Source: Streptacidiphilus jiangxiensis
Lineage (GTDB): Bacteria; Actinomycetota; Actinomycetes; Streptomycetales; Streptomycetaceae
NCBI RefSeq assembly: GCF_900109465.1
Contig: NZ_FOAZ01000002.1
Coordinates: 372,001-436,000 of the forward strand
Direction of reading: 5' to 3'
Length of the DNA stretch: 64,000 nt
The translations under genes and the position numbers were made by a program. How positions within the stretch are numbered: the stretch's first letter is position 1; the number at the start of each line of letters is the position of its first letter. Below the pieces are notes generated by a model that had not been told where the DNA came from, did no database searches, and saw only the letters and a list, made by a program, of their open reading frames with translations. Positions 15,089 to 24,127 of the stretch are shown piece by piece.

Positions 15089-16797
15089 TGACCACCAGAC
15101 CGCCGAACGTCACCGTCGGCGTCGACTTCGGCACCCTCTCCGGTCGCGCGGTCGTCGTCTCCGTCGAGGACGGCACCCTGCTGGCCGACGCCGTGCACGA
15201 GTACCGCCACGGCGTGGTCACGGACCGGCTGCCGGGCGGCGGAGCCGCCCTCGGGCCGGACTGGGCGCTGCAGGTGCCGGAGGACTGGCGCGAGGTGCTG
15301 CGCAGCGCGGTGCCGAAGGCGCTGGCGAAGGCAGGGGTCACCGCGGAGCAGGTCGTCGGGATCGGCACGGACTTCACCGCCTGCACGGTGCTGCCGACCA
15401 CCGCGGACGGCACGCCGCTGTGCGAGCTGCCGCGGTTCGCCGACCGGCCGCACGCCTACCCGAAGCTGTGGCGTCACCATGCCGCCCAGCCGCACGCCGA
15501 CCGGATCAACGCCCTCGCCGCCGAGCGCGGCGAGAGCTGGCTGCCCCGCTACGGCGGCAGGATCTCCAGCGAGTGGCAGTACGCCAAGGCACTCCAGCTG
15601 CTGGAGGAGGACCCGGAGGTCTACGCCGCCGCCGAGCGCTGGATCGAGGCCGCGGACTGGATCGTCCGGGAGCTGACGGGCCGCGAGACCCGCAACAACT
15701 GCACGGCCGGCTACAAGGGCATCCACCAGGACGGCGCCTACCCGTCCGCGGAGTACCTGTCGGCCCTGAACCCCGGGTTCGCGGGTTTCACCGCGAAGCT
15801 GGGAGACGGCCCGCCGGCCCCGCTCGGCGGGCGTGCGGGCACCGTGACCGCCCGGGCGGCGGGCTGGACCGGGATCGGTGAGGGGACCCCGGTCAGCGTG
15901 GGAAACGTCGACGCCCACGTCACCAGCGCCGCCGCCCGGGCTCTCGACCCGGGCCACCTGCTCGCCATCATGGGCACCAGCACCTGTCACATCCTCAACT
16001 CCGACATCCTGGCCGAGGTGCCGGGGATGTGCGGGGTCGTGGCGGACGGGGTGGTGCAGGGCCTGTACGGCTACGAGGCGGGGCAGAGCGGTGTCGGGGA
16101 CATCTTCGCCTGGGCCGTGCGCACGGTCCTGCCGGAGTCCTACGCCGTGGAGGCGCGCGAGCGCGGGCTGTCGGCGCACGAGCTGCTGACCGAGAAGGCG
16201 CAGGCCCAGCCCGTCGGCGCGCACGGACTGGTCGCACTGGACTGGCACAGCGGCAACCGCTCGGTCCTGGTGGACCACCACCTCTCCGGCCTGGTGCTCG
16301 GCCTGACGCTCGACACCCGCCCGGAGGAGATGTACCGGGCCCTGCTGGAGTCGACCGCCTTCGGCACCCGAGTGATCGTCGAGGCCTTCGAGGCCGCCGG
16401 CGTCCCGGTGCGGGAGTTCACCGTCGCGGGCGGCTTGGCGAAGAACCGGTTCCTGATGCAGCTCTACAGCGACGTGCTGCGCCGGCCGGTCAACCTGGTC
16501 GGCTCGGAGCAGGCCCCCGCTCTCGGCTCGGCGATCCACGCGGCGGTCGCCGCGGGCGCCCACCCGGACATCCGGACCGCGTCCGAGGCTATGGGCCGGA
16601 TCCAACGCGCCGCGTTCACGCCGGACGAGGAGCGCGCCGCGGTCTACGACGCGCTGTTCGCGGAGTACCGCGAGCTGCACGACCACTTCGGCCGCGGCGG
16701 CAGCGACGCCCTGCACCGACTGCGGGCGTTGCGCGACACCGCCCGCCACCACACCGACGCCCGGCCTGACGAGAACAGCCTGGAGGACCACGCGTGA
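15088..16797 (+). CDS. araB: Ribulokinase AraB
   Basis: 569 aa FGGY-family kinase that phosphorylates L-ribulose to L-ribulose-5-phosphate in the cytoplasm. The N-terminal ATPase lobe begins VTVGVDFGTLSGRAVVV; GTDFTACTVLP and the C-terminal ATP-binding segment EFTVAGGLAKNRFLMQLYSDVL are typical of AraB rather than xylulokinase. The ATG at 15088 lies within operator O2; an in-frame GTG at 15076 is an alternative start. No strong Shine-Dalgarno sequence is seen. The stop overlaps the GTG of araD, so translation is coupled. First gene of the araBDA operon. Confidence 0.93.
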   Translation: MTTRPPNVTVGVDFGTLSGRAVVVSVEDGTLLADAVHEYRHGVVTDRLPGGGAALGPDWALQVPEDWREVLRSAVPKALAKAGVTAEQVVGIGTDFTACTVLPTTADGTPLCELPRFADRPHAYPKLWRHHAAQPHADRINALAAERGESWLPRYGGRISSEWQYAKALQLLEEDPEVYAAAERWIEAADWIVRELTGRETRNNCTAGYKGIHQDGAYPSAEYLSALNPGFAGFTAKLGDGPPAPLGGRAGTVTARAAGWTGIGEGTPVSVGNVDAHVTSAAARALDPGHLLAIMGTSTCHILNSDILAEVPGMCGVVADGVVQGLYGYEAGQSGVGDIFAWAVRTVLPESYAVEARERGLSAHELLTEKAQAQPVGAHGLVALDWHSGNRSVLVDHHLSGLVLGLTLDTRPEEMYRALLESTAFGTRVIVEAFEAAGVPVREFTVAGGLAKNRFLMQLYSDVLRRPVNLVGSEQAPALGSAIHAAVAAGAHPDIRTASEAMGRIQRAAFTPDEERAAVYDALFAEYRELHDHFGRGGSDALHRLRALRDTARHHTDARPDENSLEDHA

Positions 16798-17483
16798 GCG
16801 ACATCGACAGGATCAGGGCGGAGGTCTGCGCCCTGCACGCGGAGCTGCTGCGCTGGGGACTGGTCACCTGGACCAGCGGCAACGTCAGCGCGCGGGTACC
16901 GGGTGAGGAGCTGCTGGTGATCAAGCCCAGCGGTGTCTCCTACGACGACCTGACGCCCGAGACGATGATCGTCACGGACCTGGACGGCAAGGTCGTCGCG
17001 GGGGACCGCTCCCCCTCCTCCGACACCGCCGCGCACGCCTACGTCTACCGCGCGATGCCCGAGGTGGGCGGGGTGGTGCACACGCACTCCCCCTACGCGA
17101 CGGCGTGGGCGGCGCGCGGCGAGGCGATCCCGTGCGCGATCACGGCCATGGGCGACGAGTTCGGCGACGACATCCCGGTCGGACCGTTCGCGTTGATCGG
17201 CGACGACTCGATCGGGCAGGGCATCGTGGCGACCCTGCGCGGCCACCGCTCCCCCGCGGTGCTGATGCGGCAGCACGGCGTCTTCACCATCGGCGGCAGC
17301 GCGAGGGCGGCTGTGAAGGCGGCGGTGATGTGCGAGGACGTGGCGCGCACGATGCACCTGGCCCGACAGCTCGGGCCGGTCGAGCGCCTGCCGCAGCCGG
17401 ACATCGACCGGCTCCACGACCGCTACCAGAACGTGTACGGCCAGCCGGCCGTCGACGAGAACCCCCAAGGAGTCGAGGCATGA
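16794..17483 (+). CDS. araD: L-ribulose-5-phosphate 4-epimerase AraD
   Basis: 229 aa class II aldolase/epimerase that converts L-ribulose-5-phosphate to D-xylulose-5-phosphate for the pentose phosphate pathway. It shows [10 protein letters not shown], the KPSG phosphate-binding loop, the HTHSPYAT zinc-binding histidines and QHGVFTIG with a further histidine. The GTG start overlaps the araB TGA, and the stop overlaps the araA start (ATGA). Length and gene order fit the araBDA operon seen in actinomycetes. Confidence 0.93.
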   Translation: MSDIDRIRAEVCALHAELLRWGLVTWTSGNVSARVPGEELLVIKPSGVSYDDLTPETMIVTDLDGKVVAGDRSPSSDTAAHAYVYRAMPEVGGVVHTHSPYATAWAARGEAIPCAITAMGDEFGDDIPVGPFALIGDDSIGQGIVATLRGHRSPAVLMRQHGVFTIGGSARAAVKAAVMCEDVARTMHLARQLGPVERLPQPDIDRLHDRYQNVYGQPAVDENPQGVEA

Positions 17484-18985
17484 CCGCAGCCACCACCCGC
17501 GAGGTCTGGTTCCTCACCGGCAGCCAGGACCTGTACGGCGAGGAGACGCTGCGTCAGGTCGCGGACCAGTCCCGGGCCGTCGCGGCCGAGCTGGGCGCGC
17601 GGCTCGGCGCGCCGGTCCGGTTGGTGTGGAAGCCGCTGCTGAAGGACGCCACCGCGATCCGCCGGGCGATGCTGGACGCGAACGGCGACGACGCGTGCGT
17701 CGGGGTGATCGCCTGGATGCACACCTTCTCCCCGGCCAAGATGTGGATCGCGGGCCTGGACGCGCTGCGCAAGCCGCTGCTGCACCTGCACACCCAGAGC
17801 AACGTCCACCTGCCCTGGGACACCATCGACATGGACTTCATGAACCTGAACCAGGCCGCCCACGGCGACCGCGAGTTCGGCTTCGTGCAGACCCGGCTGG
17901 GGGTGCCGCGCAAGACCGTGGCCGGACATGTGAGCGCACCCGCGGTGGCGGCCCGCGTCGACAGCTGGGTACGCGCCGCGCTCGGCAGGGCCGAACTGGC
18001 CACGCTGAAGGTGGTCCGCTTCGGCGACAACATGCGCGACGTGGCGGTGACCGAGGGCGACAAGGTCGAGGCACAGCTGCGCTTCGGCGTCTCGGTCAAC
18101 ACCCACGGCGTGAACGACCTGGTCGCCGCCGTCGACGCCGCCTCGGACGCCGAGGTCGACGCGCTGGTCAAGGAGTACCAGGAACGCTACGAGGTCGCCG
18201 TCGAACTGCGCGAGGGCGGCGAGCGCCACGACTCCTTGCGCTACGGCGCCCGAATCGAGCTGGGCCTGCGCCACTTCCTGCAGGACGGCGACCACGGCGC
18301 GTTCACCACCAACTTCGAGGACCTGGGCGGGCTTCGGCAGCTGCCCGGCCTGGCCGTGCAGCGGCTGATGGACGAGGGCTACGGCTTCGCCGGCGAGGGC
18401 GACTGGAAGACCGCCGTCCTGGTCCGCACGCTCAAGACGATGGCGGCGGGCCTGCCCGGGGGCACCTCGTTCATGGAGGACTACACCTACGACCTCACGC
18501 CCGGAAGCGAGTTGATCCTGGGCGCGCACATGCTGGAGGTCTGCCCCTCCATCGCGGCCGGCACGCCCCGGGTGGAGATCCACCCGCTCGGGATCGGCGG
18601 CCGCGAGGACCCGGTGCGTCTGGTCTTCGACGCCGCGCCGGGCGAGGCCGTCGTGCTCGGCATGGTCGATCTGGGCGACCGGTTCCGGCTGGTCGCCAAC
18701 GAGATCGACACCGTCGTACCGCCGCAGCCGCTGCCCATGCTGCCCGTGGCCCGCGCCGTCTGGCGCCCGCGCCCCGACCTGGCGTCCGCCGCCGAGGCAT
18801 GGATCACCGCGGGCGGCCCGCACCACACCGTCTACTCCAGCGCGCTCGGCGCGGAGCAGTTGGACGACCTGGCCGAGATGACCCGCACCGAGCTGGTCCT
18901 CATCGGCGCCGACACCACACCGCGTCGCCTCGCCCACGAGCTGCGCTGGAACCAGGCCTACCACCGGCTGGCCCAGGGGTTCTGA
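17480..18985 (+). CDS. araA: L-arabinose isomerase AraA
   Basis: 501 aa, the usual length. It interconverts L-arabinose and L-ribulose using Mn2+. The N-terminal [18 protein letters not shown] is the family signature; [14 protein letters not shown] and [15 protein letters not shown] carry conserved active-site residues. It is the last gene of the operon, with its ATG overlapping the araD stop; a strong nested hairpin follows. No arabinose ABC transporter is seen in the window, so uptake must be encoded elsewhere, unless the MFS gene contributes. Confidence 0.95.
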   Translation: MTAATTREVWFLTGSQDLYGEETLRQVADQSRAVAAELGARLGAPVRLVWKPLLKDATAIRRAMLDANGDDACVGVIAWMHTFSPAKMWIAGLDALRKPLLHLHTQSNVHLPWDTIDMDFMNLNQAAHGDREFGFVQTRLGVPRKTVAGHVSAPAVAARVDSWVRAALGRAELATLKVVRFGDNMRDVAVTEGDKVEAQLRFGVSVNTHGVNDLVAAVDAASDAEVDALVKEYQERYEVAVELREGGERHDSLRYGARIELGLRHFLQDGDHGAFTTNFEDLGGLRQLPGLAVQRLMDEGYGFAGEGDWKTAVLVRTLKTMAAGLPGGTSFMEDYTYDLTPGSELILGAHMLEVCPSIAAGTPRVEIHPLGIGGREDPVRLVFDAAPGEAVVLGMVDLGDRFRLVANEIDTVVPPQPLPMLPVARAVWRPRPDLASAAEAWITAGGPHHTVYSSALGAEQLDDLAEMTRTELVLIGADTTPRRLAHELRWNQAYHRLAQGF

Positions 18986-18995
18986 CCGCCATCTC

Positions 18996-19054
18996 GGCTG
19001 TGCGGGGGCGGCGCCCGTCCCGAGGACGGGCTTCTCGTTCTCCCCCGCACAGCC
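18996..19054 (+). terminator. Nested hairpin terminator after araA
   Basis: Outer perfect 13-bp stem GGCTGTGCGGGGG / CCCCCGCACAGCC enclosing an inner 7-bp stem CCCGTCC / GGACGGG. It starts 11 bp after the araA stop. Confidence 0.8.
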
Positions 19055-19266
19055 GACGGCGGTCCCGCGGCCGCGCGACCTCGCCGCCCTGACCGGGGAG
19101 TTCGACCCCATGAGCAGGTTTCGTCATGACCTGCTCGCCATCTGGCGGTCCGATGCCGTTTCTTGACCGTTCGTCGGCGCTCGATGGCGCGAAGCGGCGT
19201 AGGCTGGACGGCGGGGATGCACCACCACCGCCCCCGGCGGTGGTCACGGGGACGGGGGACTCCGAC

Positions 19267-20121
19267 ATGCCACGACGACAGGCCACCTGGCCGGCCGACG
19301 ACGCGAACGCCGCGCCGTCGGCCGCGCTCGATCTCGACCGAGCGCATCCGGCGCGGATCTACAACTACCTCATCGGCGGCAAGGACCACTTCGCCGCCGA
19401 CCGCGAGGCCGCGCACGCGCTGCAGCGCATCGTCCCGGAGAGCCGGGACGCGATGCGCCTCAACCGGGCCTTCCTGGCGCGCGCCGTCCGCCGCGCCGCC
19501 GAGGCGGGAATCTCCCGCTTCCTCGACGTCGGCACGGGCATTCCGGCTCCCGGCCACACCCACGAGGTCGCCGTGCAGATCCGGCCGGACACCCGCGTGG
19601 TGTACGTGGACCGCGACCCGCTGGTGGTCACCCATGCCCGCGCGCTCGTCGCGCACCCGGGCGTGCCCGCCACCGCCGTGGTCAAGGCCGACGTGCGCGA
19701 CCCGGATTCGGTCCTCGACGCGCCCGCGGTCGCCGAACTCCTCGGCGACGGCGCGCCGGTGGCGCTGGTCCTGGGCGCGGTGCTGCACTTCGTCGACGAC
19801 GCGGACGAGCCGCACGCCGCCGTGCGCCGGCTGCTCGAACCACTGCCGTCCGGCAGCATGCTGATCGTCAGTCATGTCTGCCACGGCTCGCAGTGGGTCG
19901 ACGCCGCCGACCGGGCCCGCGCGGACCAGGTCGCCGCCCTCTACCGGGAGACGGTGGACCGGCTCACGCCGCGCGACAGCGGGCCCATCGAGGCGTTCTT
20001 CGACGGCCTGGAGCTGCTGCCGCCCGGCCTGGTGCCGTGCGCGGCGTGGGACGCCGAGGCCACGGTCAGCGAACTGCGGGCCACTCGGGGCTTCCTGGGC
20101 GGGGTCGGCGTCAAGCACTGA
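19267..20121 (+). CDS. SAM-dependent methyltransferase, PF04672 (DUF574) family
   Basis: 284 aa. It begins with the family signature ARIYNYLIGGKDHFAADREAA; FLDVGTGIPAPGHTHEV is the glycine-rich SAM-binding loop and VVYVDRDPLVVTHARAL the acidic ribose-binding strand. PF04672 is greatly expanded in Streptomycetaceae, and most members have no known substrate. A second, clearly related copy lies at 38277-39095. The ATG at 19267 is chosen over upstream in-frame codons because the family signature begins soon after it. Confidence 0.85.
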   Translation: MPRRQATWPADDANAAPSAALDLDRAHPARIYNYLIGGKDHFAADREAAHALQRIVPESRDAMRLNRAFLARAVRRAAEAGISRFLDVGTGIPAPGHTHEVAVQIRPDTRVVYVDRDPLVVTHARALVAHPGVPATAVVKADVRDPDSVLDAPAVAELLGDGAPVALVLGAVLHFVDDADEPHAAVRRLLEPLPSGSMLIVSHVCHGSQWVDAADRARADQVAALYRETVDRLTPRDSGPIEAFFDGLELLPPGLVPCAAWDAEATVSELRATRGFLGGVGVKH

Positions 20122-20224
20122 GCCACCGACGCAGTCGGGCCGCTCGGAGGGTCCGCTCGGACGGTCGGCTCCGAGGGGCCGCTCGGACGGTCCACTCGGT
20201 GGGGCCGTTCGGTGCGGTCGCCGC

Positions 20225-21046
20225 TCAGGCGCCCGTCGCGGCCATCACCAGCAGCACCACGACCAGCAGCGTCACGTAGGCGATCGAGTGGACCCGGTCC
20301 GGGACGCGCCCGGTGACCCGGCGGACCAGCGCGATCGTGGGCAGCGAACCGAGCAGCAGGGCGCACCCGGCCGTCAGGTCGACGTAGCCCAGCTGCCCGG
20401 CCTGCCCGAGGTGCGCGGGCGCGCCGGGGGCGAAGGCGTAGACGAGGCTGCCCGCGACGGCGACGGGAACGCTCAGCGGGTTGGCCATGGCGGTCGCCTC
20501 CACCATCGGCAGGCCGCGTCGGCGCAGCAGCGGCACGGTCATGACGCTGCCGCCCACGCCCAGTCCGGCCGCCACCAGGCCGATGCCGGTGCCGCCGAAA
20601 GTCGTCGTGGCGCGTCCGAGCGGCCGCGGCCGCTGCTCGGCGCCGACGGTCAGGAAGCCCTTGCGCAGCACGCTGTCCGCGATCGTCACCAAGAGGTACA
20701 CGGCGAACAGCAGCCGCAGCTCCGTCCCGCCGAGCAGCGTGGTCCCGAAGGAGCCGGCCGCGGCGCCGAGCGCGATCCAGCCCGCGAGCGGCCACAGGTA
20801 GTCGCGGTGCAGGCGCCCCTGACGCCACTGCCCGACCGCGGCGACCAGCGCGTTCACCGCCATGACCGCCGCCGAGGTGGCCACCGCGACGTGCATCGCG
20901 TCCGCGCCGGAGGGCGCGGTGAGGGTCAGATAGGCGTAGAGGACCGGCACCGTCACGAAGCCGCCGCCGAAGCCGAACAGCACGGTCAGCACGCCCGTCA
21001 GGCAGCCGAAGAGCAGGAGGGTGAGGGAGGAGGTGAGCACGCCCAC
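20225..21046 (-). CDS. TauE/SafE-family membrane transporter
   Basis: 273 aa with about eight transmembrane helices in two repeats, each starting with a GFGGGFVTVPVL or GVGGSVMTVPLL motif, as in TauE/SafE sulfite/organosulfonate exporters. It starts with GTG at 21046. It is divergent from the AraC-family gene (gap under 100 bp). The substrate (sulfite, sulfonate or other anion) is not deducible. Confidence 0.85.
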   Translation of the reverse strand: MGVLTSSLTLLLFGCLTGVLTVLFGFGGGFVTVPVLYAYLTLTAPSGADAMHVAVATSAAVMAVNALVAAVGQWRQGRLHRDYLWPLAGWIALGAAAGSFGTTLLGGTELRLLFAVYLLVTIADSVLRKGFLTVGAEQRPRPLGRATTTFGGTGIGLVAAGLGVGGSVMTVPLLRRRGLPMVEATAMANPLSVPVAVAGSLVYAFAPGAPAHLGQAGQLGYVDLTAGCALLLGSLPTIALVRRVTGRVPDRVHSIAYVTLLVVVLLVMAATGA

Positions 21047-21142
21047 GACGCTACGGAGGGCAGGGACTGGCGGGCAATCGAAGCTCGGTCACGCTCCTAC
21101 GCGCAGACGACAGGCCGAGGGGTCAGGCCCTACCCTCGTCCC

Positions 21143-22039
21143 GTGCACAACATCCCGATCGCGCAGGTGGAGGACCTCGACCGGGCCGTGGTGGCGATCG
21201 GCACCGACTACCCCCACGACCACCTGCTCGCCTGGCACGAGCACCGCCGCGCCCAGGTCCTGTACGCGGCCACCGGCCTGATGCACGTCGAGACCGCCGA
21301 CGGCAGCTGGACCGTCCCGACGGCCCGTGCCGTCCTGATCCCGCCCGCGGTCCGGCACCAGGTGGCGATGAAGGGCGTCAGCACCCGCAGCCTCTATCTG
21401 GAGCCGGCCGCGGTGCCCTGGTTCCCCGCCCGCTGCCAGGTCGTCGACGTCTCCACGTTGCTGCGCTCGCTCATCCTGGCCGCCGTCGAGATGGAGCCGC
21501 GCTACCCCGAGCGCGGCCGCGACGCGGCCGTCGCCGACCTGCTCCTGCACGAGCTGCGCAGCCTCACCCCGCTTCCGCTGGACGTGCCGCTGCCGCAGCA
21601 GCCGCGGCTGCGCGAGCTGTGCGAGGCGTTCCTGCGGCAGCCCGACGTCCACGACCCGCCGTCGCGCTGGTGCGCGGCGCTGAACATCAGCGAGCGCACC
21701 CTCGGCCGGCTCCTGCGCCGCGAGACCGGCCTGTCGTTCGCACAGTGGCGGCAAAGGGCCTGCATCCTGCACTCGCTGCCGCTCCTCGACGCGGGCGTGC
21801 CGGTCACCCGCATCGCGTCCGGCCTCGGCTACGACAACCCGGCGGCCTACACCGCGGCCTTCGGCCGCCTCCTCGGCCGCCCGCCCACCGCCTATCGGCG
21901 ACCCGCCGGTCAGCGGGTCAACCGGACAGCGGGTCAACCGGTCGGCGAGCCCGCCGGAGTGAAGGTGTCCGACGCGGTGTCCAGCATCAGCCCGACGCGG
22001 GCCGGGTCGGTGGTGGGGCCGGAGGCCCACAGGGTGTAG
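21143..22039 (+). CDS. AraC-family transcriptional regulator
   Basis: 298 aa. An N-terminal cupin-like sensing domain (HDHLLAWHEHRRAQVLYAATG, VLIPPAVRHQVAM) is followed by a C-terminal double helix-turn-helix (LNISERTLGRLLRRETGLSF, then VTRIASGLGYDNPAAYTAAF). It starts with GTG at 21143 and no Shine-Dalgarno sequence; TACCCT shortly upstream could be a -10 box, so a leaderless transcript is possible. The last ~40 residues go beyond the normal family end and overlap, antisense, the 3' end of the kinase gene. It probably regulates the divergent TauE gene, by inference from position. Confidence 0.85.
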   Translation: MHNIPIAQVEDLDRAVVAIGTDYPHDHLLAWHEHRRAQVLYAATGLMHVETADGSWTVPTARAVLIPPAVRHQVAMKGVSTRSLYLEPAAVPWFPARCQVVDVSTLLRSLILAAVEMEPRYPERGRDAAVADLLLHELRSLTPLPLDVPLPQQPRLRELCEAFLRQPDVHDPPSRWCAALNISERTLGRLLRRETGLSFAQWRQRACILHSLPLLDAGVPVTRIASGLGYDNPAAYTAAFGRLLGRPPTAYRRPAGQRVNRTAGQPVGEPAGVKVSDAVSSISPTRAGSVVGPEAHRV

Positions 22040-23520
22040 GTGGTGCCCGCGTCCGTCCACAGCAGCAGCTCCGAGAGGCGCGGCGGACCGCCCGGGGTGC
22101 CCTGCCAGGTGAAGGAACAGGAGGCGGCCGGGTGGCCGTCCCGGACGGTGCGGTGCGGGCCGGTCGACCGGAACTCGGCGTAGCCCCTGGGGTCGGGGCA
22201 CACCTGCGCCGCGAGCGGTGTGCCGGAGACGCCCGGCTGGACCCTGATACCGATCTTGTACAGCGCCTCCGGGGCGCCCGCCTGCGCCGGGGAGACGTAG
22301 TACACCCGGGTGCCGTCCCCCGCGTCCACCTGGCGGTCCCAACCGGTCGGCACGGCCAACCGGAAGCCGTGGGAGTCCTGCTGGACGGCGAACCCGGCAG
22401 GCAGCGGACCGGCCCCCGCCAGGGGCGTGGAGCCGATCGGGGCGGAGGGCCCGCCGGTGGGCGTGCCCGGCGCCGCGCCGCCGGAAGGTCCGCCGGACCA
22501 GGCGTCGACCGCGAACGAGCCGCCGAGCGCCGCCGCGACGACGACCACCGCGGAGCCGACGAGCGCGGCGGCGCGGCGCCCGCGACGACGTCCGCCCGCG
22601 CCGGAAGCCGCCGTGGGCGAGGCCGCCTGCTCGGGGCCCCGCTGCCCGGGGGCGTGCTGCCCCGGGCCGTGTTGCCCGGGGGCCGCACGCACGGTCGCAC
22701 CCAGGGCGCCGTCGCGGACGAACGTCTCCAACTGTGCGCGGATCCATGTGGGTTGCGGTCGCGACGCCGGGTCCCGCTGCAACAGCGGCTCGATCACCGC
22801 GGCCAACGGGCGGGCCCGTTCCGGCAGCGTGATCGCGCCGAAGGCCACCGCGTGCAGCACCGCGGTGACGGCGGTGCGGTGGAACAGCGACCTCCCGTCC
22901 AGGGCGGCGACCAGCAGCGCGCCGAGCGACCACAGGTCCGCCGCGGGACCGCCCTCCTCGCCGTGCAACCGCTCCGGCGCGGTGAACTCCGGGGAGCCCA
23001 GGAACGCCCCGGCCTCCGTCAGCGTCGCCTCGCCGTCGATCCGGGCGATGCCGAAGTCCGTCAGCACCCAGCGGTCCTTGGCCCGCTCCCAGAGCACGTT
23101 GGCGGGCTTGACGTCCCGGTGCAGGACGCCGATGGCGTGCGCCGCGCAGAGCGCGTCGAGCACGGCCAGGCCCATCCGGGCGGCCTCACGGGGCGGCAGC
23201 GGGCCCTCGCCCGCGATCCGCGCCGCCAGCGAGGCGCCGTCCACGAGCTCCATCACGATCCACGGGCGGCCGTCCTGCTCGACCACGTCGTGGACACCGA
23301 CCACGCTGGGGTGCGTGACGCGGGCCACCGCCTGCGCCTCGCGCAGCGTCCGGTTCCTCTGCTCGGCCTCCAACAGGCCGCCCCGCGGATGCACCTCCTT
23401 GACGGCGACCGGCCGACCCAGCAGCAGATCGTCCGCGCGCCAGACCGTTCCCATCCCGCCCCGGCCCAGCTGTGCGACAAGGCGGTACCGCCCCGCAACC
23501 ATCCGTTCCCCGTCGGACAC
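21934..23520 (-). CDS. Transmembrane Ser/Thr protein kinase (PknB-like)
   Basis: About 528 aa. Kinase domain ~10-265: LGRGGMGTVWRADD (glycine loop), VAVKEVHP (ATP Lys), HRDVKPANVL (catalytic loop), DFGIA, SPEFTAPERL (activation segment). A Gly/Pro-rich linker (GQHGPGQHAPGQRGP) leads to one TM helix (AALVGSAVVVVAAALGG) and an ~180-residue extracytoplasmic domain (FRLAVPTGWDRQVDAGDGTRVYYVSP). The GTG at 23520 has GAGGGCGGGG upstream. Its ligand and substrates are unknown. The 3' end overlaps the convergent AraC gene by 106 bp. Confidence 0.88.
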   Translation of the reverse strand: MSDGERMVAGRYRLVAQLGRGGMGTVWRADDLLLGRPVAVKEVHPRGGLLEAEQRNRTLREAQAVARVTHPSVVGVHDVVEQDGRPWIVMELVDGASLAARIAGEGPLPPREAARMGLAVLDALCAAHAIGVLHRDVKPANVLWERAKDRWVLTDFGIARIDGEATLTEAGAFLGSPEFTAPERLHGEEGGPAADLWSLGALLVAALDGRSLFHRTAVTAVLHAVAFGAITLPERARPLAAVIEPLLQRDPASRPQPTWIRAQLETFVRDGALGATVRAAPGQHGPGQHAPGQRGPEQAASPTAASGAGGRRRGRRAAALVGSAVVVVAAALGGSFAVDAWSGGPSGGAAPGTPTGGPSAPIGSTPLAGAGPLPAGFAVQQDSHGFRLAVPTGWDRQVDAGDGTRVYYVSPAQAGAPEALYKIGIRVQPGVSGTPLAAQVCPDPRGYAEFRSTGPHRTVRDGHPAASCSFTWQGTPGGPPRLSELLLWTDAGTTYTLWASGPTTDPARVGLMLDTASDTFTPAGSPTG

Positions 23521-23634
23521 CCCGCCCCGCCCTCGCCATCCCCGCACCGACCGTCGGCAGCCACTGTAGTTGCACCGTCCGACGGCCGGACGACCCGAGG
23601 CGTCACGTGCGGCCGGGGTCGGCCGGGACGCGGG

Positions 23635-24006
23635 TCAGGTGAGGCGCAGGCGGGTCTCGAACTCGTGCTCGCCGGAGACCCAGCCGAGGTCCTGGACGGT
23701 GAAGACGTCGGCGAGGAGCCGACGGGCCTGCTGGACCGCGTCGGACGGGCCGAGGATGTCCACGTCGACCGAGTGGGCGAGGTGCGGCGGGGTGAGAGCG
23801 GCGGCGGACGGGGTGTCCGGGTCCATCAGGAAGGAACGCGCCCGGCACATCGCCGGACCGATCGCCCCGGCGGGGGCGGTGGCTGCCGGCATCGGGGGGG
23901 TGTCACCCGTGGCTCGGAACATCTGCGCCAGAACGGCGAGCACCGTGTCGCCGTCGTGCGCGTCGTTCTCGACGACTTCGACTGTGATCTCTGCGGTGGT
24001 GGACAT
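23635..24006 (-). CDS. Uncharacterised small protein
   Basis: 123 aa starting MSTTAEITVEVVENDAHDGD, with GAGGAGG upstream of the ATG. It is soluble, without signal peptide, and ends in a segment predicted alpha/beta (AVQQARRLLADVFTVQDLGW). No family is recognised. It is transcribed in the same direction as the kinase, with a 114-bp gap. Confidence 0.65.
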   Translation of the reverse strand: MSTTAEITVEVVENDAHDGDTVLAVLAQMFRATGDTPPMPAATAPAGAIGPAMCRARSFLMDPDTPSAAALTPPHLAHSVDVDILGPSDAVQQARRLLADVFTVQDLGWVSGEHEFETRLRLT

Positions 24007-24127
24007 CGAGGCCTCCTCGTCCCGACCGCGCGACCGGGAGGCGCGCCGGGCGGTCGGGCTCACCACCAGTGAACCCCCGTTTCCGGCGCGCCGCACCCCG
24101 CTGCGAGACCGCGCAGCGAGCAGCCCG

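Noticed and set aside
19126-19266. N-terminal extension of the first PF04672 methyltransferase
   Set aside because: Extra residues are not like the family start, and part overlaps terminator-like DNA.
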